Under the pieces are notes generated by a model. It was not told the origin of the DNA. It searched no databases and saw nothing but the letters and a program-made list of their open reading frames with translations. A program made the translations under genes and the position numbers. From Sycobia sp. Sy_11 (lineage: Eukaryota > Arthropoda > Insecta > Hymenoptera > Epichrysomallidae), in assembly GCA_018907035.1 (NCBI GenBank), contig JACCIC010000015.1:2672001-2736000 (forward strand): 64,000 nucleotides of DNA. Direction: 5' to 3'. Each line of letters starts with the position of its first letter. The first letter of the stretch is position 1. Shown in pieces: positions 13,842 to 26,000 of the stretch.

Positions 13842-13870
<29 letters not shown>
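13842..13870. repeat. (CT)n microsatellite
   Basis: 29 bp of CT after a C-rich run. Confidence 0.9.
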
Positions 13871-13873
<3 letters not shown>

Positions 13874-14283
13874 CTCAGACCCTAAAAATTAACCCACACC
13901 CGGGCAGTAAAACTATATCGCGCAGGGAGGATTAACCGCGACGGCCGCAATTCGAATAACGGCCACGCCGTGGCGTCTATCCTGCCCTCCCCCCCCACCA
14001 CCCTCTCTCGCTCACTCGCTCGCTCACGGACTCTCCTCGCCCTGCGCCGCCGGCATCGGGAATTATAGAAAAATCCCCGAAGCGCTCGGCTGTATCGATA
14101 TCCATTCCCGAAGCTCTGCCACTCCCCTCCCCCCGCCCTGTCCCGGACGCCGCTGCCTCGTACAGCGGCGCACGGATCGCCTTGCGGCCCCGCCGCACCC
14201 CGCGGCGAGGGCGCGCGGAAGCTCGTTAGCGCGCCGGAGCTCCGAAGCCCGCGCGGAAAGAGGGGGGGGGGCGACGACGATGG

Positions 14284-14290
14284 TATAAAA
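14284..14290 (+). promoter_or_regulatory. TATA-like box in a GC-rich island
   Basis: TATAAAA at 14284-14290 directly after a very G-rich stretch. No good initiator lies 30 bp downstream, and no convincing ORF follows. It could be a promoter of a noncoding transcript or nothing. Confidence 0.15.
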
Positions 14291-15052
14291 GACACGGCAA
14301 GGTGTACACATCTCGGACACTTTAGAGACACTTAAGCGCGGGCTGCTTGGATTGGGTTGCGGGGGGGGGCGGGGGCGGGGTACGGAGATAATCCGGTTGT
14401 AAAAAAGAAGCCGAGCGAAAAGAGATAAAAGGGTTGATCCTTGTCGCGCACGCGCCGCGGGAAAAGTACGGCCGGGGCGGGGGAGTGGCGGCGGGGACGA
14501 CAGAGGTGCAATAAAGTTATATCGGCCGTAGGGGCGAGCGGAGAAAATTAACTCATTGGCCGGACCGCCGGGCGGCTGCGGCGCTGCGCGGAGAAAGGGG
14601 CATAAAACGAGGCGGCACGGGGCTCATCAGGGGCCAGGGGTAGGGAGACGAATATACTCGAGCAGTAGCTATACGGTTCTATGTAGATACATATATATAT
14701 ATACATGCATCTCTCCTTCGTCGGGGCCAGCGCAGCAAAGTACTTAATAGTACTAATTGGTTCCCTTTGTGAAAAGAGCCGAGGGGGTGGGGCGGGCAGC
14801 CCGGGTAAAACAAGGACGGCGCGGAAAGCCCGGCAAAACCGATCCGTCGTCGCCTCGCGTGCCCCTCGTTAATGACGGGGACGATCCATTAGCCGGGCCC
14901 CTTTGTTTTCAACAATTCCCGCGCCGATATTATATTAATGGGTTCAGCGCGTCCCTGCGCGTTTCCTGTACCTCGGGTTCGAGCGGGGGGGGGGAGGCGT
15001 TATAAAACGAGAAAAAGACCCCGATCGGGGCTGGATGGGATAAGATTTTTAC

Positions 15053-15054
<2 letters not shown>

Positions 15055-15101
<47 letters not shown>
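15055..15101. repeat. (GA)n microsatellite
   Basis: About 47 bp of GA. Confidence 0.95.
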
Positions 15102-15105
<4 letters not shown>

Positions 15106-15109
15106 GGGA

Positions 15110-17470
15110 AAGAATGGATTTGCTGGGTTGTAAACGAAAATATCACGGAAGTGTAATTAGCAGTGGCCGGTTATATTATAGCGTGTGCAATTGTTTTTTG
15201 CTCCAGTTCCTTTGCTCGGAGAAAGAACAACAGAGATCTATCGACCAAGACAGCGGGTGCTTTGGGGGTTTTTTTTTTTTTTTTTGTTATTTGAGTAAAG
15301 ATGGTAATTGTAGCGATAATGTTGTCCGAGACGTGATATTATATTGTCATTGTTAGAATCTGGGCAATATAAATTTAGGGGAGACGCAAATTTTGCAGAC
15401 CAGTATTATAAATACGATACAAGCGTCTAGGCTTCGTTATAATTAATGTTTAACAATGCCGTGTAAAGTTCGAAATTAACACAGTTACAAATCTATAAGC
15501 TATTAGTCCGTTAAAAAGCTTTGGCGCATATAGGAGAGTTAAGCGGGCATTATATATGTGTGCGTGTATAATAGACGCAATAATTTCACGTGAAAGTATA
15601 CTTCGGAGTGCGTGGCCTCAGTGGCATGATTTAAATAATAATGGGGTTTTAATGGTCGCCTATTCTTTGGTTAATCTGCAGTATTCGCGTATATATAATA
15701 GGAGCCTCGATTATTTATAAATCCCTGTATAATATCATAGCAATTTCATGAGTATAAGTACCTGCGACTTATAAAATGCTAATTACAACGTCTATTTAAT
15801 TTACTTGTACAAATACATTGTTTAAGTTTCGGGTTATGCAGGGGAATCGTTTCCAAAAAATATATAATTATTATCCAGCCAAATAATGTTCAGATCATTT
15901 ATTTCGCCAACTTATACATCTAGATATATAATAGGACGTTTAAATATTATAGAATAGAGAAATAAATATAAAAATTCGCACTTCGTGGTCGTTGAAAAAT
16001 CAAATTTACTCATTTAAACTTACAAGGAACAGTTAATAACTGTGAATCAGCGGAATGGAAAACTCTTTCATTCGATAATTTATTAATAATAATTCAATAG
16101 ATTTATTTATATACCGATTGTTTGGGTCTATAATTGTATTTATAATTTGCAACTTGGAACAATATTGCAGATTTTACGTGATTCCAATGCATCGTCGTTT
16201 ATAATTACATGTACATATTTTAACGGATTGAACTCTCTAAAAAAATTATTTAATTCTTCGGATATCACTGATTTCCACCGGTTACTTCAGTTTGTTCTGT
16301 TACACAATTGTTTTTTTTTTTACCCACGATTAGTAAAACTGTATAGTATCACGGCCGAATTGTTATATGTAACACAAGTTCAAATGTCTGGCCTGATCTG
16401 ACTAGTCTGTATAGTATATCTAGAATCGTCCCTTCGGAAATAATTTTTGAAAATTGTTAAAATTCACGAAGTTTAAATAATAATTATGTAAATGGTCTTT
16501 GTCAGTAACTTTTTTTACCAATTCATCAGCTGTCAAAAACTACTAATTCAATTACCAAGCGCTATCGTTGATTTACAGCGCTATGGTAGACTTTGCATTA
16601 TTACGATGAGTGTAAATTCGATGACAGATCGCCAGTGCACATCCTCTACTGATTCATTTTTTAACGAGGCATTTAATCCGAATAAGTTTTTTTCCTTTCG
16701 CAGGAAACTCAAATAATTCAAATTCTTTTACAGGCGCTTTGCTTGAAATAATCTGTTTTACAAATCTGCATACGACAAGACAAATGACTAGAAATAAAAC
16801 TGGTGAATAAATAATAATAAAATCAATAATTTAGTTAGTGGAAAGTGAACCGTTGTGATAAATGCATAATTACAATGATTGAATCAGTATCATTGAATTA
16901 GTGCCCTGAGTAGACAACTATGCTGATTAAAACCGTTACGATGAATTCTGTTATAATTACTATTTCGCAATAATAATGGAGGTCACTGAGCAGATCAGTG
17001 GAAAGTCCATTATTGAGATTTAGTGAGTTCGATTTCGTGACCATTCCCATTTAACAAAAATGTGTTTTTCGTATCGTTATAGTCCTATGATTCCTACAAA
17101 TGTAGAGAAAAGGAAATTATAAAAGAATTCAGCCAAAACTTTCATATAATGAGTAATAAATTTACTTGAAAAATACATTTGATACATTTGATCTGCATCG
17201 GTATAAATCAACGAATTTCTTCACAGTTTATCGACGAGCATATACTTTCAATTTTTTTCTTCTTTGGATTAAATGTGCAACGAAAACTTCACTAATTATC
17301 CAGTGAATATTTCATTAGGTTGTAGTAGTTTTTTTTTTTGTCAATCACGATTACTTAATTTACAGAGTAATTCATAGTCCTTAGACTTGTCGGGAAAAGA
17401 AACTAAATTTCGACTTCGCTTCTCAAACGTTACATTGAGTACATGCTAAATACATAATGCGCCATGTGCA
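15110..17470. other. AT-rich, no gene seen
   Basis: Short frames only (up to 84 codons), none with recognisable motifs. Confidence 0.5.
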
Positions 17471-18060
17471 TGCGATTTTAATGAAGTTATAATTAGGTTA
17501 ATGGCCGCTCGCTTAGCGTCTATCTCCTTTCCGGCAGATTTCGATGAAAACGGACTTGCGCCTCGTACAAAATGTAATGCGTTCGGCCGCACCAAATGTA
17601 CGTCTTCCAACTATATAAGTGTAACTTTTTTGGCATTATTATAGTAGTATAATGCCTTTGATCATTTGGACGATTCGACGACTCCCAAGATGATCGAATT
17701 AGCTAAATTGGTTGATCGATTAATTTTCTTAATATATGCATAAGCATCCGTAAGTTTAAATTATATATATATATATTCATAAGAAAGACAGAGACGTGCC
17801 GTCTGATGCCTCGATTATTCGACACTCCCACCAGTACACATCGCGCGCCTCACGAACAATAACGATCAATTATGACCCCGCATTATTTCCTTCTTATACC
17901 CATGCCATATAATATAAGGATTTAGCGATTCTCGGAAGGGCCTCCCCGTACTTCACCGTTTTGCTGCAAAATGGGCCCCAATTTATATCGGGACCCGGTG
18001 GAGAACAAAGGGCGACCCTTATACTGTGCCGATTGGATTTAATCCGATGTTATGGGTTGG
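17470..18060. promoter_or_regulatory. Moderate-GC unique block, possible enhancer
   Basis: Non-repetitive apart from one short TA run at 17762-17776. It contains ATAATTAGGTTAATGG near 17490 and GGATTTAATCC near 18037, with a TAATCC core. No ORF of substance. Called only because its composition contrasts with both flanks. Confidence 0.2.
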
Positions 18061-18329
18061 GACATTTTTCATAACGGTAAAACAATGTTGCAGGTGCATT
18101 GTACTGGCTTCAATTTTTTCCCCTTGGCAGAGATTAATGCTGATTCATCATTATTAGCATATGGAATTTTCATCTCTTTCCTATATATGTGTAAAAAATT
18201 AATTATAGTCTTTTAATTGTCAACAAAGAAAATACTGATAAATATATGAATTATATTTTAACGTAGGAGTTTTATGAAAATAAAATTCACTTTATTATAT
18301 CTATCATAGATACACCGAAAAAAAGTTCC

Positions 18330-18480
18330 AATATCAAGTAAATATTTACTTGTTTTGTATCCAGTAAATCATTTTCTTACATTAAGAAAATATTCACTAG
18401 ATTTAACACGATGTGTTTTGATTTCAGTGGCTTCTTCTTGTATCAAGTAAATAATTTCCTCATCTAAGAAAATACATTTT
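18330..18480. repeat. Quasi-palindromic AT repeat module
   Basis: Holds a perfect 18-bp palindrome CAAGTAAATATTTACTTG (18335-18352), a 9-bp-arm hairpin ATTTTCTTA-cat-TAAGAAAAT (18371-18391), and a second diverged set of the same words (TATCAAGTAAATAATTT and CTAAGAAAATAC, about 18440-18475). Looks like a degenerate tandem or satellite-like unit lying next to the broken end of the mariner copy. Confidence 0.6.
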
Positions 18481-18545
18481 ATTTGCACTATTCTCTAATT
18501 GTAACTCTAATATCATATTATTAAGATGAGAACTGAATGTAACCG

Positions 18546-18950
18546 TCACTGCCGGAATTGAAATGCCAACCGAATGATTTGCAACGGAAATTGATCGAGC
18601 ACAGATCAACAATCGCGAGCAATAGGCGCAAAGTCATTCTCTTGCATGACAACGCTCGACCACGTGTGTTGCGAAAGCCGTCAAAAACACTCTGGTGGAG
18701 CTCGACTGGGAAGTGTTGTCGCATCCAGCGTACTCGCCGGACATAGCACCTTCTGATTACCAGCCATTCGGATCGATGCGGCACGACTTCGTTGATACGC
18801 ACTTACGACATGTTCAAGAATGTGCGAGAATTTGTGGATGACTGGATTGCCTCGAAACCGCCATCGTTCTTTCATTCTCGCCACGTTATTGCCGTACTGC
18901 CAGAAAAATGGGAAAACGTAATAGAAAATGACGGAAAATATTTTGATTAA
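18546..18950 (+). pseudogene. Mariner (Tc1/mariner superfamily) transposase, C-terminal half, frameshifted
   Basis: The reading frame starting around 18548 gives ELLKCQPNDLQ, then VILLHDNARP with the second catalytic Asp at 18648-18650. After a frameshift near 18670-18690 it continues VELDWEVLSHPAYSPDIAPSDY, with the third Asp of the D,D(34)D triad at 18740-18742. A further shift near 18800 leads to VREFVDDWIASKPPSFFHSR and LPEKWENVIENDGKYFD, ending at TAA 18948-18950. These are diagnostic mariner motifs. The two Asp codons are about four codons closer than the family spacing, so a small deletion accompanies the first frameshift. The N-terminal helix-turn-helix half and the first catalytic Asp are missing. 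The copy cannot make active enzyme. Confidence 0.9.
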
Positions 18951-19030
18951 GCTAACGTGTATCCATTTTCCATCATAAATGTCCTTTTTCCATGAGAAAA
19001 AGGTCGGAAACTAAATTCGCCTCCTAATCA
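18546..19030 (+). mobile_element. 5'-truncated mariner element with 3' terminal inverted repeat
   Basis: The transposase remnant is followed by about 55 nt of 3' sequence and then a terminal-repeat-like segment at about 19005-19027. Read inward on the other strand this begins TTAGGAGGCGAATTTAGT, resembling mariner ends of the mellifera type (TTAGGTTGGCAACTAAGT). No matching 5' repeat is present: the similarity stops near 18546, next to a palindromic AT repeat at 18330-18480. Confidence 0.75.
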
Positions 19031-20312
19031 TACTCTATGTATTATATATACTAATGTCTTCAATAATTACTTATAGAAATTATTATTTATAGAAATAATT
19101 ACTTATAAAAATCAAAACAATTCGAGTCGAAAGGAAGCCGAAAAAATATGTTTCCTATGCAAAATTGTTACGAACAATATTCCTGCGATGATTGTCTTGT
19201 CAACTAGTAAAGAATTTCTTAATATTTCGAATGATGTAAAAATTAGGATCTATAATTAGACTATGGTCGAATTAAGAAAGATTTATATTCATTTTAGCTA
19301 ATATAATATATATTTAACAAAATCGTGTACAAAATAATTAAGTATAAAAGAATAAAAGAAACTTTCGTCCTAATACACACCCACAAAAATAGCTCTATTA
19401 GGAACGATACGTTGTTTGTAAAAAAAAAAAACTAATTAAAAGAAAAAAAAGAAATTTACAAGTTACAATTACGATCGAGCGCCAAGCGATTATTTCTGCC
19501 TATATAAACGTCGGGTTTCGCGCGCACGCGCACTGCGTCTCGAAAAATATATAGACATATATACCACATCCCTATACTCTATTACCGCGTCCGGCGCGTC
19601 ATCGATCCGCTCGACCGCGCGTTTTCATTGCTCGTGCTTTATATATACATAATACGCGCCCTTTTTAACGCCCCGGCGCGACACGCCCGCAATAAGCTTC
19701 GCTCTTCATATATATTACATGTATATAGGACAATGAGCGCGTTTTACGGCGATCGTTTTTTTTTTTTTTTTTTTTTTTGAAACCACCGCTGCTCCATTAA
19801 TATTGATGATGAGCAAAAAAAAAGAAAAAAAAACACTAAAAACAAAACCACCCCCGAGCCGCATTTTCCAGCCGCGGTGACGAAAAAAAAAATGAATAAA
19901 AAGGACGTATATATGTAGCGGGAAAGTCGCGCTAGTGCAATATTTTTTTTCTCTTCATTTTATATGTCTATATACATGTATAGCTGCCGGGCCCAAAAGT
20001 CCACTGTATATGCATGCATACAAGATATATTGGCACACGGTCCCGCGTTCCGTTTCGAACTGTGGATTCGGGGACCCCCCTCCCCCTCCTCCCGCCGCCC
20101 CTCTGCCGCGAACCGTAAAAAAAAGACGCTCCAGTTTTAACTGCTGGCCGTATTTCACGCCATCCGGAGCGTTATTTTACGCGTTTTCTTCGGCGTTCCA
20201 AGGGCGGGCGTAAAAATACGGCCGCGCGACTTTTGCCACGCGGTGTATTATAAAATAATAAAAATATCGGGATCGCGTCGTTACGCTCTCGTTTAAAATA
20301 TGTTCGCGTGCA

Positions 20313-20314
20313 CG

Positions 20315-20369
<55 letters not shown>

Positions 20370-20379
20370 GTATATTACG
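20313..20379. repeat. Imperfect palindrome around (TA)n
   Basis: CGTAATAT on the left and ATATTACG on the right enclose a TA tract (20317-20367). The right side has an AATGT interruption, so symmetry is incomplete. Confidence 0.6.
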
Positions 20380-21763
20380 CTCGCGGGATGATTGTTTTTT
20401 TTCCTCCGCGTCCTCGTCGTTTTTCCGCGTCTTTTTCTTCCTCTGCTCCCGTTGCGAATGAATTATGGCCGCGACGGACGACCCGGCAGTATAACTGTTA
20501 GAGGTGTGTATACACCGTAGTGATACAGTTTTGGCTTTTTCCGGATCCCAGGTATGGATGTCTATATATATACACGCGTGAGTATTCGTAACGGGAGCAG
20601 GTCGGAGAGGTCTACGGGATGCAGGTATATAGGAACCGTCGGTCCAAGACGTTTCGCTACTTAGCTGGGAAAAAGAATCTTTGGGAAATTATTTCTGTTT
20701 ACTGTATTTCCATTCCAACTTCTCGCGTCCTTTCTCTCTCTCACATTTTTGCGCGCTGTGCATATTTCCCGCTCGACTTTCTTTTTTCGTAGTTTTTCCA
20801 ATAGCTTGTCCGCGGCCGCCCTATGTTTTTTTGACAAAATGATTGCGTTATTGATATCTCCACAGCTACGTGTGATTTTTCGAAGACCGATGACTTACTA
20901 CGATTGTTTTTTCTATATAGTATTTTTTGTACCTATATACTTTTAAAATCTGATGAAGTATTAATTGATAATATTGATTAAATGTATAATTCACGACATT
21001 TAGTCATATTTTGACTTCTACAAAATATATCTTGAGTATCTACAAATAAATGCACATCTCTCTTTCTCTCCCCCCTCTCCCCCCTGTCTCTGTGTCTCTG
21101 TCTCTCTGTACAAGATGCTGTAAATATATTAAAACCAAACTATTTATCTATCTATCTCTCTCTCTTATAGTTTACCGTGGTTTCCTTTTTTTTTAAATGT
21201 AAAATTATGTATTTATCTGTTTGATTAACTTGTTTCTATCTTGAATAAGTACGTAAAAATTTATTTATTATTTTACATATAAAATAAACGATATATATTC
21301 CTGTATCTTATTTTTGTTGTTTTAATAGTTGATATTTACAAAATTTCATCAACTATTCATTATAATAACAATTATCTGTACATTCCAAACATTTCTCAAA
21401 TGTTACTGACGTATACCAAACTTTCCTATATATTAGAGTAATTATTGTTGATACGCTCTACTTGTATTATTTGAATATAATATTTAAATAATAGCAATTT
21501 TTTTATTATTTTTTTTAGAGTTTTAATCACTCTGCATTCGAAATTAATGACTTATCGTCAATTTCTAAAGAATTTATTATAAATATCGAACTGCTTTAGC
21601 GTACCAATTTTATATTATCAATATAAGATATAAAATTAATATAGTAATAAATTAATTATCATATACGAAATATAATAAATAGGTATTTATTAATAAATGA
21701 AACAATTATTATTTAATCAGGCTGTAATTATACCTGGAAATTATATTATTTACAGTTTTAATT

Positions 21764-21780
21764 CCTGTCTGTCAGACAGG
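21764..21780. promoter_or_regulatory. 17-bp palindrome with paired GTCTG/CAGAC
   Basis: CCTGTCTG-T-CAGACAGG. GTCT/AGAC half-sites are SMAD-type and CTGTCA is a TALE-type (Hth/TGIF) core. Binding is inferred from motif only. Confidence 0.3.
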
Positions 21781-21839
21781 TATCATCAGATTTATAATTA
21801 ATAGAATATAATAGTACGCTTTATGTACGCATATTAATT

Positions 21840-22260
21840 CTATCTAATAATGCAACCTGTCAGCTCCTGCCTAATCGGCGCGACCGCCTCGCTTCGTTTC
21901 CAGAATGCTCGATCATTAGGCAGATAATTGTGCGCGCATAATTGTCTTTCAAGATTATGTCACCGTGTATAATTGAAAATCGCGAGAATTATCGGGTGGC
22001 TTGCTAATGCCCGATTATCCTCGATAATCGATTGCTAATCCACTTCTGTGCAAAGAGTTGAAGCGGAGGTGCGAATTGGCCTGTCGCTTAAGCCACTTGA
22101 TTCCATTATATGCAAATAAAGGCCCGCACAGTTTTAAATCCTTTTGCCAGCGAAATTCGCCGGGTCCTGCGATTATATACCTGCTCCAATGCGGTTCGCC
22201 AGGGAAATCGGCGACTAATGCGCGGTGTATCCGCAGGAGATTTTTGTAGCGGTCATACGG
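21840..22260. promoter_or_regulatory. Candidate cis-regulatory module upstream of eve
   Basis: A non-repetitive, moderate-GC block inside very AT-rich DNA. It has three TAATTG homeodomain cores (21925-21930, 21939-21944, 21970-21975), GATTATC-ctc-GATAATC (22013-22029), TAATCC (22036-22041, Bicoid/Otd class) and an exact POU octamer ATGCAAAT (22110-22117). The combination suits an early-patterning or neural enhancer about 6.5 kb upstream of the promoter. There is no direct evidence of activity. A small open frame (22058-22249) shows no protein features. Confidence 0.35.
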
Positions 22261-22429
22261 ATGGGCAATAATTCAACGAAGTCCCACATGTGGGCATTAT
22301 AGCAATTGGAATAGATTTATTTGATCGGGAAAGCTAAATATGATAGTTACTTAAATCAAAAGTTTTGGTGGAAATCGAGAAAAAGCATACGTCAATTTTT
22401 AAGTATAAAAATGAACTCAGTTGTCGGCG

Positions 22430-22541
22430 AGCTTTTCGACATAAACATTAATATACACTAGTATATATATACATTTGTATGTAAGTAAGTATTAAGTAAG
22501 TAGTATATATTTATTTATGTTAACGTTTATGTCGAAAAGCT
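22430..22541. repeat. Inverted repeat (22-bp arms, 68-bp spacer)
   Basis: The left arm 22430-22451 begins AGCTTTTCGACATAAAC. The right arm 22520-22541 is its reverse complement with one mismatch. The spacer is TA-rich with several GTAAGTAAGT-like repeats. No obvious target-site duplication flanks it. Confidence 0.8.
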
Positions 22542-23215
22542 GACTAACCGTCCAGTTGAGCTTCATCCGATGGGCGTTCTCATATTTAAATGCCATTTTC
22601 TCGACTGCTGGATTTGGAATTCGAAAGAGCAACCCAGAAAGTCAAGCGGGTTTTTCCAAGCTGCAAAGTTGCCATGGCAGGTGTTCGTACGTATCATTGA
22701 AAATGTATGGATATGTTTAACTTATAGTGATAGATACTAGTAATATATATATAAACATATTAGAAGCGCCAACATTTCTTTCTGACATTTTCGCATAATT
22801 AAATTTCTTTTTTATAAAGACATTTAAAAAGTGTGGATCGTTGAATTTATGAGTTTATCTCTTTCATTTATATTTATTAATTATTACATGTATACTTAAT
22901 GCTCAGCTAATAATATATATCTCACGAAATTGAAATGAGCGGAAGCTACCGAAATTCACGGATGAAATTTACAGGTGCATTTTAACACCTATTATATATA
23001 TGCGCCATCTTACCAGGTTATTTATTTATTTATCCGTTCAACAATTATATAATATATATGTACACACTGATGGAATACATTAATTTTGGATGATGAAAAT
23101 TTTCTAGGCACCTTCTCAGAATTCGAATTGATATTCTAGCATATTAACCGATATTTCTGATTTTTGCCAGCAATATCTTTTCGAATGAACAATTCGTTTT
23201 ACTTTTCTATCCCTG

Positions 23216-23217
<2 letters not shown>

Positions 23218-23277
<60 letters not shown>

Positions 23278-23335
23278 ATATAGGTATTGTATATTTCTCC
23301 AGTAAAGTGTCATATTATTAGTGTTACTGTAGTAA

Positions 23336-23370
<35 letters not shown>
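23218..23370. repeat. Two (TA)n tracts
   Basis: TA runs at 23218-23274 and 23341-23370, separated by 66 bp of unique sequence. Confidence 0.95.
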
Positions 23371-23374
<4 letters not shown>

Positions 23375-23942
23375 CATATAATATTCCAGTCTATATAATC
23401 GCATTGACGGAAATTTCTATATATAAACGACCGTTCCACCCTCCACCCGCAAACCCCGAAATTTACCGACAAAATCCAACAAAATTGATCAAATTCCCTT
23501 TTGGGTGTTCCAATACTTTCCAACTTTTCTTCGCCCCCTAGCCGCTGCGACGACAAGGCGAGAGCGCGTGCGCGCGCGTGCACGCGTGTTCAACACCCTC
23601 CCCCCTTCACTACCTACTCCTCCTCCCGCCCACGAGCCTGAATACCCGAAAAGCTGCATCCAGTTCTGTAAGCTCGGGTTCCCTAACGGTACACAGATCC
23701 ACACACACACACCCACACACACAGAGCAATTGCGAATTCATGATTGCCACCCCCTCTCCCTCCCTCTGTCGAGCAGGTTTGGCAATTTTCCACGAAGACT
23801 CGCGCTTTCCGTCTACTCGGTGCGGGCCGACGAGCGGGGAATTTCATAATCGGCCCCCATTGTTCGTACAATGGTGCATGGGTGGGTGGGAGGGTGCGCC
23901 CTGCGAGCAAATCGTAACTGCCGTGGGGGTGGAGATGAGCGA

Positions 23943-23945
<3 letters not shown>

Positions 23946-23993
<48 letters not shown>
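23946..23993. repeat. (CA)n microsatellite
   Basis: 48 bp of CA, the longest CA run here. Shorter ones lie near 23700, 28629, 47805 and 58951-58982. Confidence 0.95.
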
Positions 23994-23994
<1 letters not shown>

Positions 23995-24217
23995 AACACG
24001 TACATACATTAGTTGTATTAGAACACGTTCCTCCGTGACTTTTCGCCGTAGCGCGCATGTATGCCCAAAGGCACCCACGGTCGGAACACACCCAAGGTGC
24101 GAGTGGGAGGAAGATTGCCGAAAGCGCACAAAAGCGAGGGGGAGGGAAAAACGCGTAGAAGTCAACTACGCCACCGCCTCGCGCAGTCGCAGGGCCCAAC
24201 TCGAGATTTACGAGTGC

Positions 24218-24251
<34 letters not shown>

Positions 24252-24713
24252 ATATATACACGCATGTATATACAATAAATCCGAGATGCGACTACGCCCA
24301 ATCATTGCCAAAGTCAAGTACAATTATTATCGTCGACCCAATTTTAACAATGCCACCGGTGGCTGGGCTCGGTGCACCATTCTTACTATATATATTTATG
24401 TACCTGCGATCGGTCCCCGGCTCTCCTCCAGTTGCGCCTCCGCCTCGACAATCTGCTATTTCCGCGACCTGGGAAAATTTGAAGGGCGATTGGGGCGGAG
24501 TGTGGGGGAGGTGGTAAAAATCTTGCGGATGAGTCGCGCACAGTACGTTAAAATAGCCTTCGTAAAAATGTTTAAAATGGAGCAGGATTTGGGTTTTCTC
24601 ACCCCCCCCGCCCCATCTCTCTTTCATTCTGTTCATTAGAACGACGAGGCGAATAACACAGGGAACAAGCTCGCACCGCTTTTTACAGCCATTACGGTTT
24701 CGTTTTGCGTTTC

Positions 24714-24715
<2 letters not shown>

Positions 24716-24760
<45 letters not shown>
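24716..24760. repeat. (CT)n microsatellite
   Basis: 45 bp of CT. Confidence 0.95.
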
Positions 24761-24765
<5 letters not shown>

Positions 24766-24932
24766 GTAGCTCTCCCTCTTCCCCTCTGCGAGCGGTAACT
24801 TTGAAGGTTCACCGAGGACGCGAATTGCTTTTTCGAGAGATTGCGCAAAAGCTTGCAGAGTGGACTCTGATGCCCCTGTATGCGCGAGGCAGAGAGCAGA
24901 CCCATCCATATAGATGTATATACGTATGCGTG

Positions 24933-24936
<4 letters not shown>

Positions 24937-24985
<49 letters not shown>
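24937..24985. repeat. (TA)n microsatellite
   Basis: 49 bp of TA. Confidence 0.95.
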
Positions 24986-24987
<2 letters not shown>

Positions 24988-25114
24988 ACAAATGGATCAC
25001 CGTAAATTTTTTTTGTGTCTATGACGCTCGTCCTCCCTCCCTGCTTTTGTTTTCGTCGTTCTCCTTCCCGGATTTTTCTCCCGCATCGAATTCGTCGCGC
25101 ACAGATTTACGAGG

Positions 25115-25117
<3 letters not shown>

Positions 25118-25166
<49 letters not shown>

Positions 25167-25173
25167 TGAACGT

Positions 25174-25221
<48 letters not shown>
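25118..25221. repeat. (TA)n followed by (GA)n
   Basis: TA at 25118-25160, a 17-bp spacer, then GA at about 25178-25221. Same order as the compound tract at 7500. Confidence 0.9.
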
Positions 25222-25230
<9 letters not shown>

Positions 25231-25963
25231 TGGTCAGAAAAGGAACGTAACGCGCACGCACACGCATACATGCGCGCCTGAGGGAATATTGGACATGATT
25301 AAGAGCAGCGCCGCGCTGATAGGGGGCGAGTTACATGTTTGCTTTGCAGGATTGGACATTCGAGGGAGCCGGATGAAGAAAGGATTGGCGTTTCTCGAGA
25401 ACGGGTAGCCCCCTATAAATATCAATCGGTTCAGCTTGGATTTTCGATACGAAACTGTTATTTTCCGTGTAGGATTCTAGAGTATTAGCTATTGAGCTTT
25501 GATGAAGTTTCACTGTTCTATTATCGGAGTTTTCCGAGAGCGAGAAAAATGTATATGATACTTTCTACGATTGTATTATTATAATGAAGTATATATAAAT
25601 TATAGCGAAAAATAAATAACCGTATTTGGCCCCATACTAACAAGTTAACAAATCAGTTTATGAAGTAATTTTTCATTGTTGAATCTTTAATCATTCATTG
25701 TCTATGTTGAGACTTTCTTCTAACTTAATCACTACGACTCTATTATTGGATATAATCAGTGAATATACCAGTGAATTAGAGATGAGCTACCCGCTTTGAT
25801 CGCAGATTGTGTGGTAAACAATTTCCATCTAGTAGGTGATAATGCGAAGATTATAAAACAATTATATTATAAAGTATATTATACATATACCTATAAATGT
25901 TGGCTTTATTGCCCGATTAGATAGAAAACACGGAAGATCATTTTAATATTTAAAATTTATGAA

Positions 25964-26000
<37 letters not shown>

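Larger units (their letters stand above)
13480..15110. other. GC- and CpG-rich island without a recognisable gene
   Basis: Strongly GC-rich, with poly-G/poly-C runs, several overlapping frames on both strands and no protein family signature. Composition resembles the eve promoter block, so a noncoding or unrecognised 5' exon is possible. Confidence 0.4.
19033..21840. other. No gene seen; GC-richer island in AT-rich DNA
   Basis: 19480-20640 is GC-rich with poly-T at 19749-19778 and the palindromic TA tract. 19062-19110 carries a short threefold repeat of AATTACTTATAnAAAT. The rest is AT-rich without coding signal. Confidence 0.5.
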
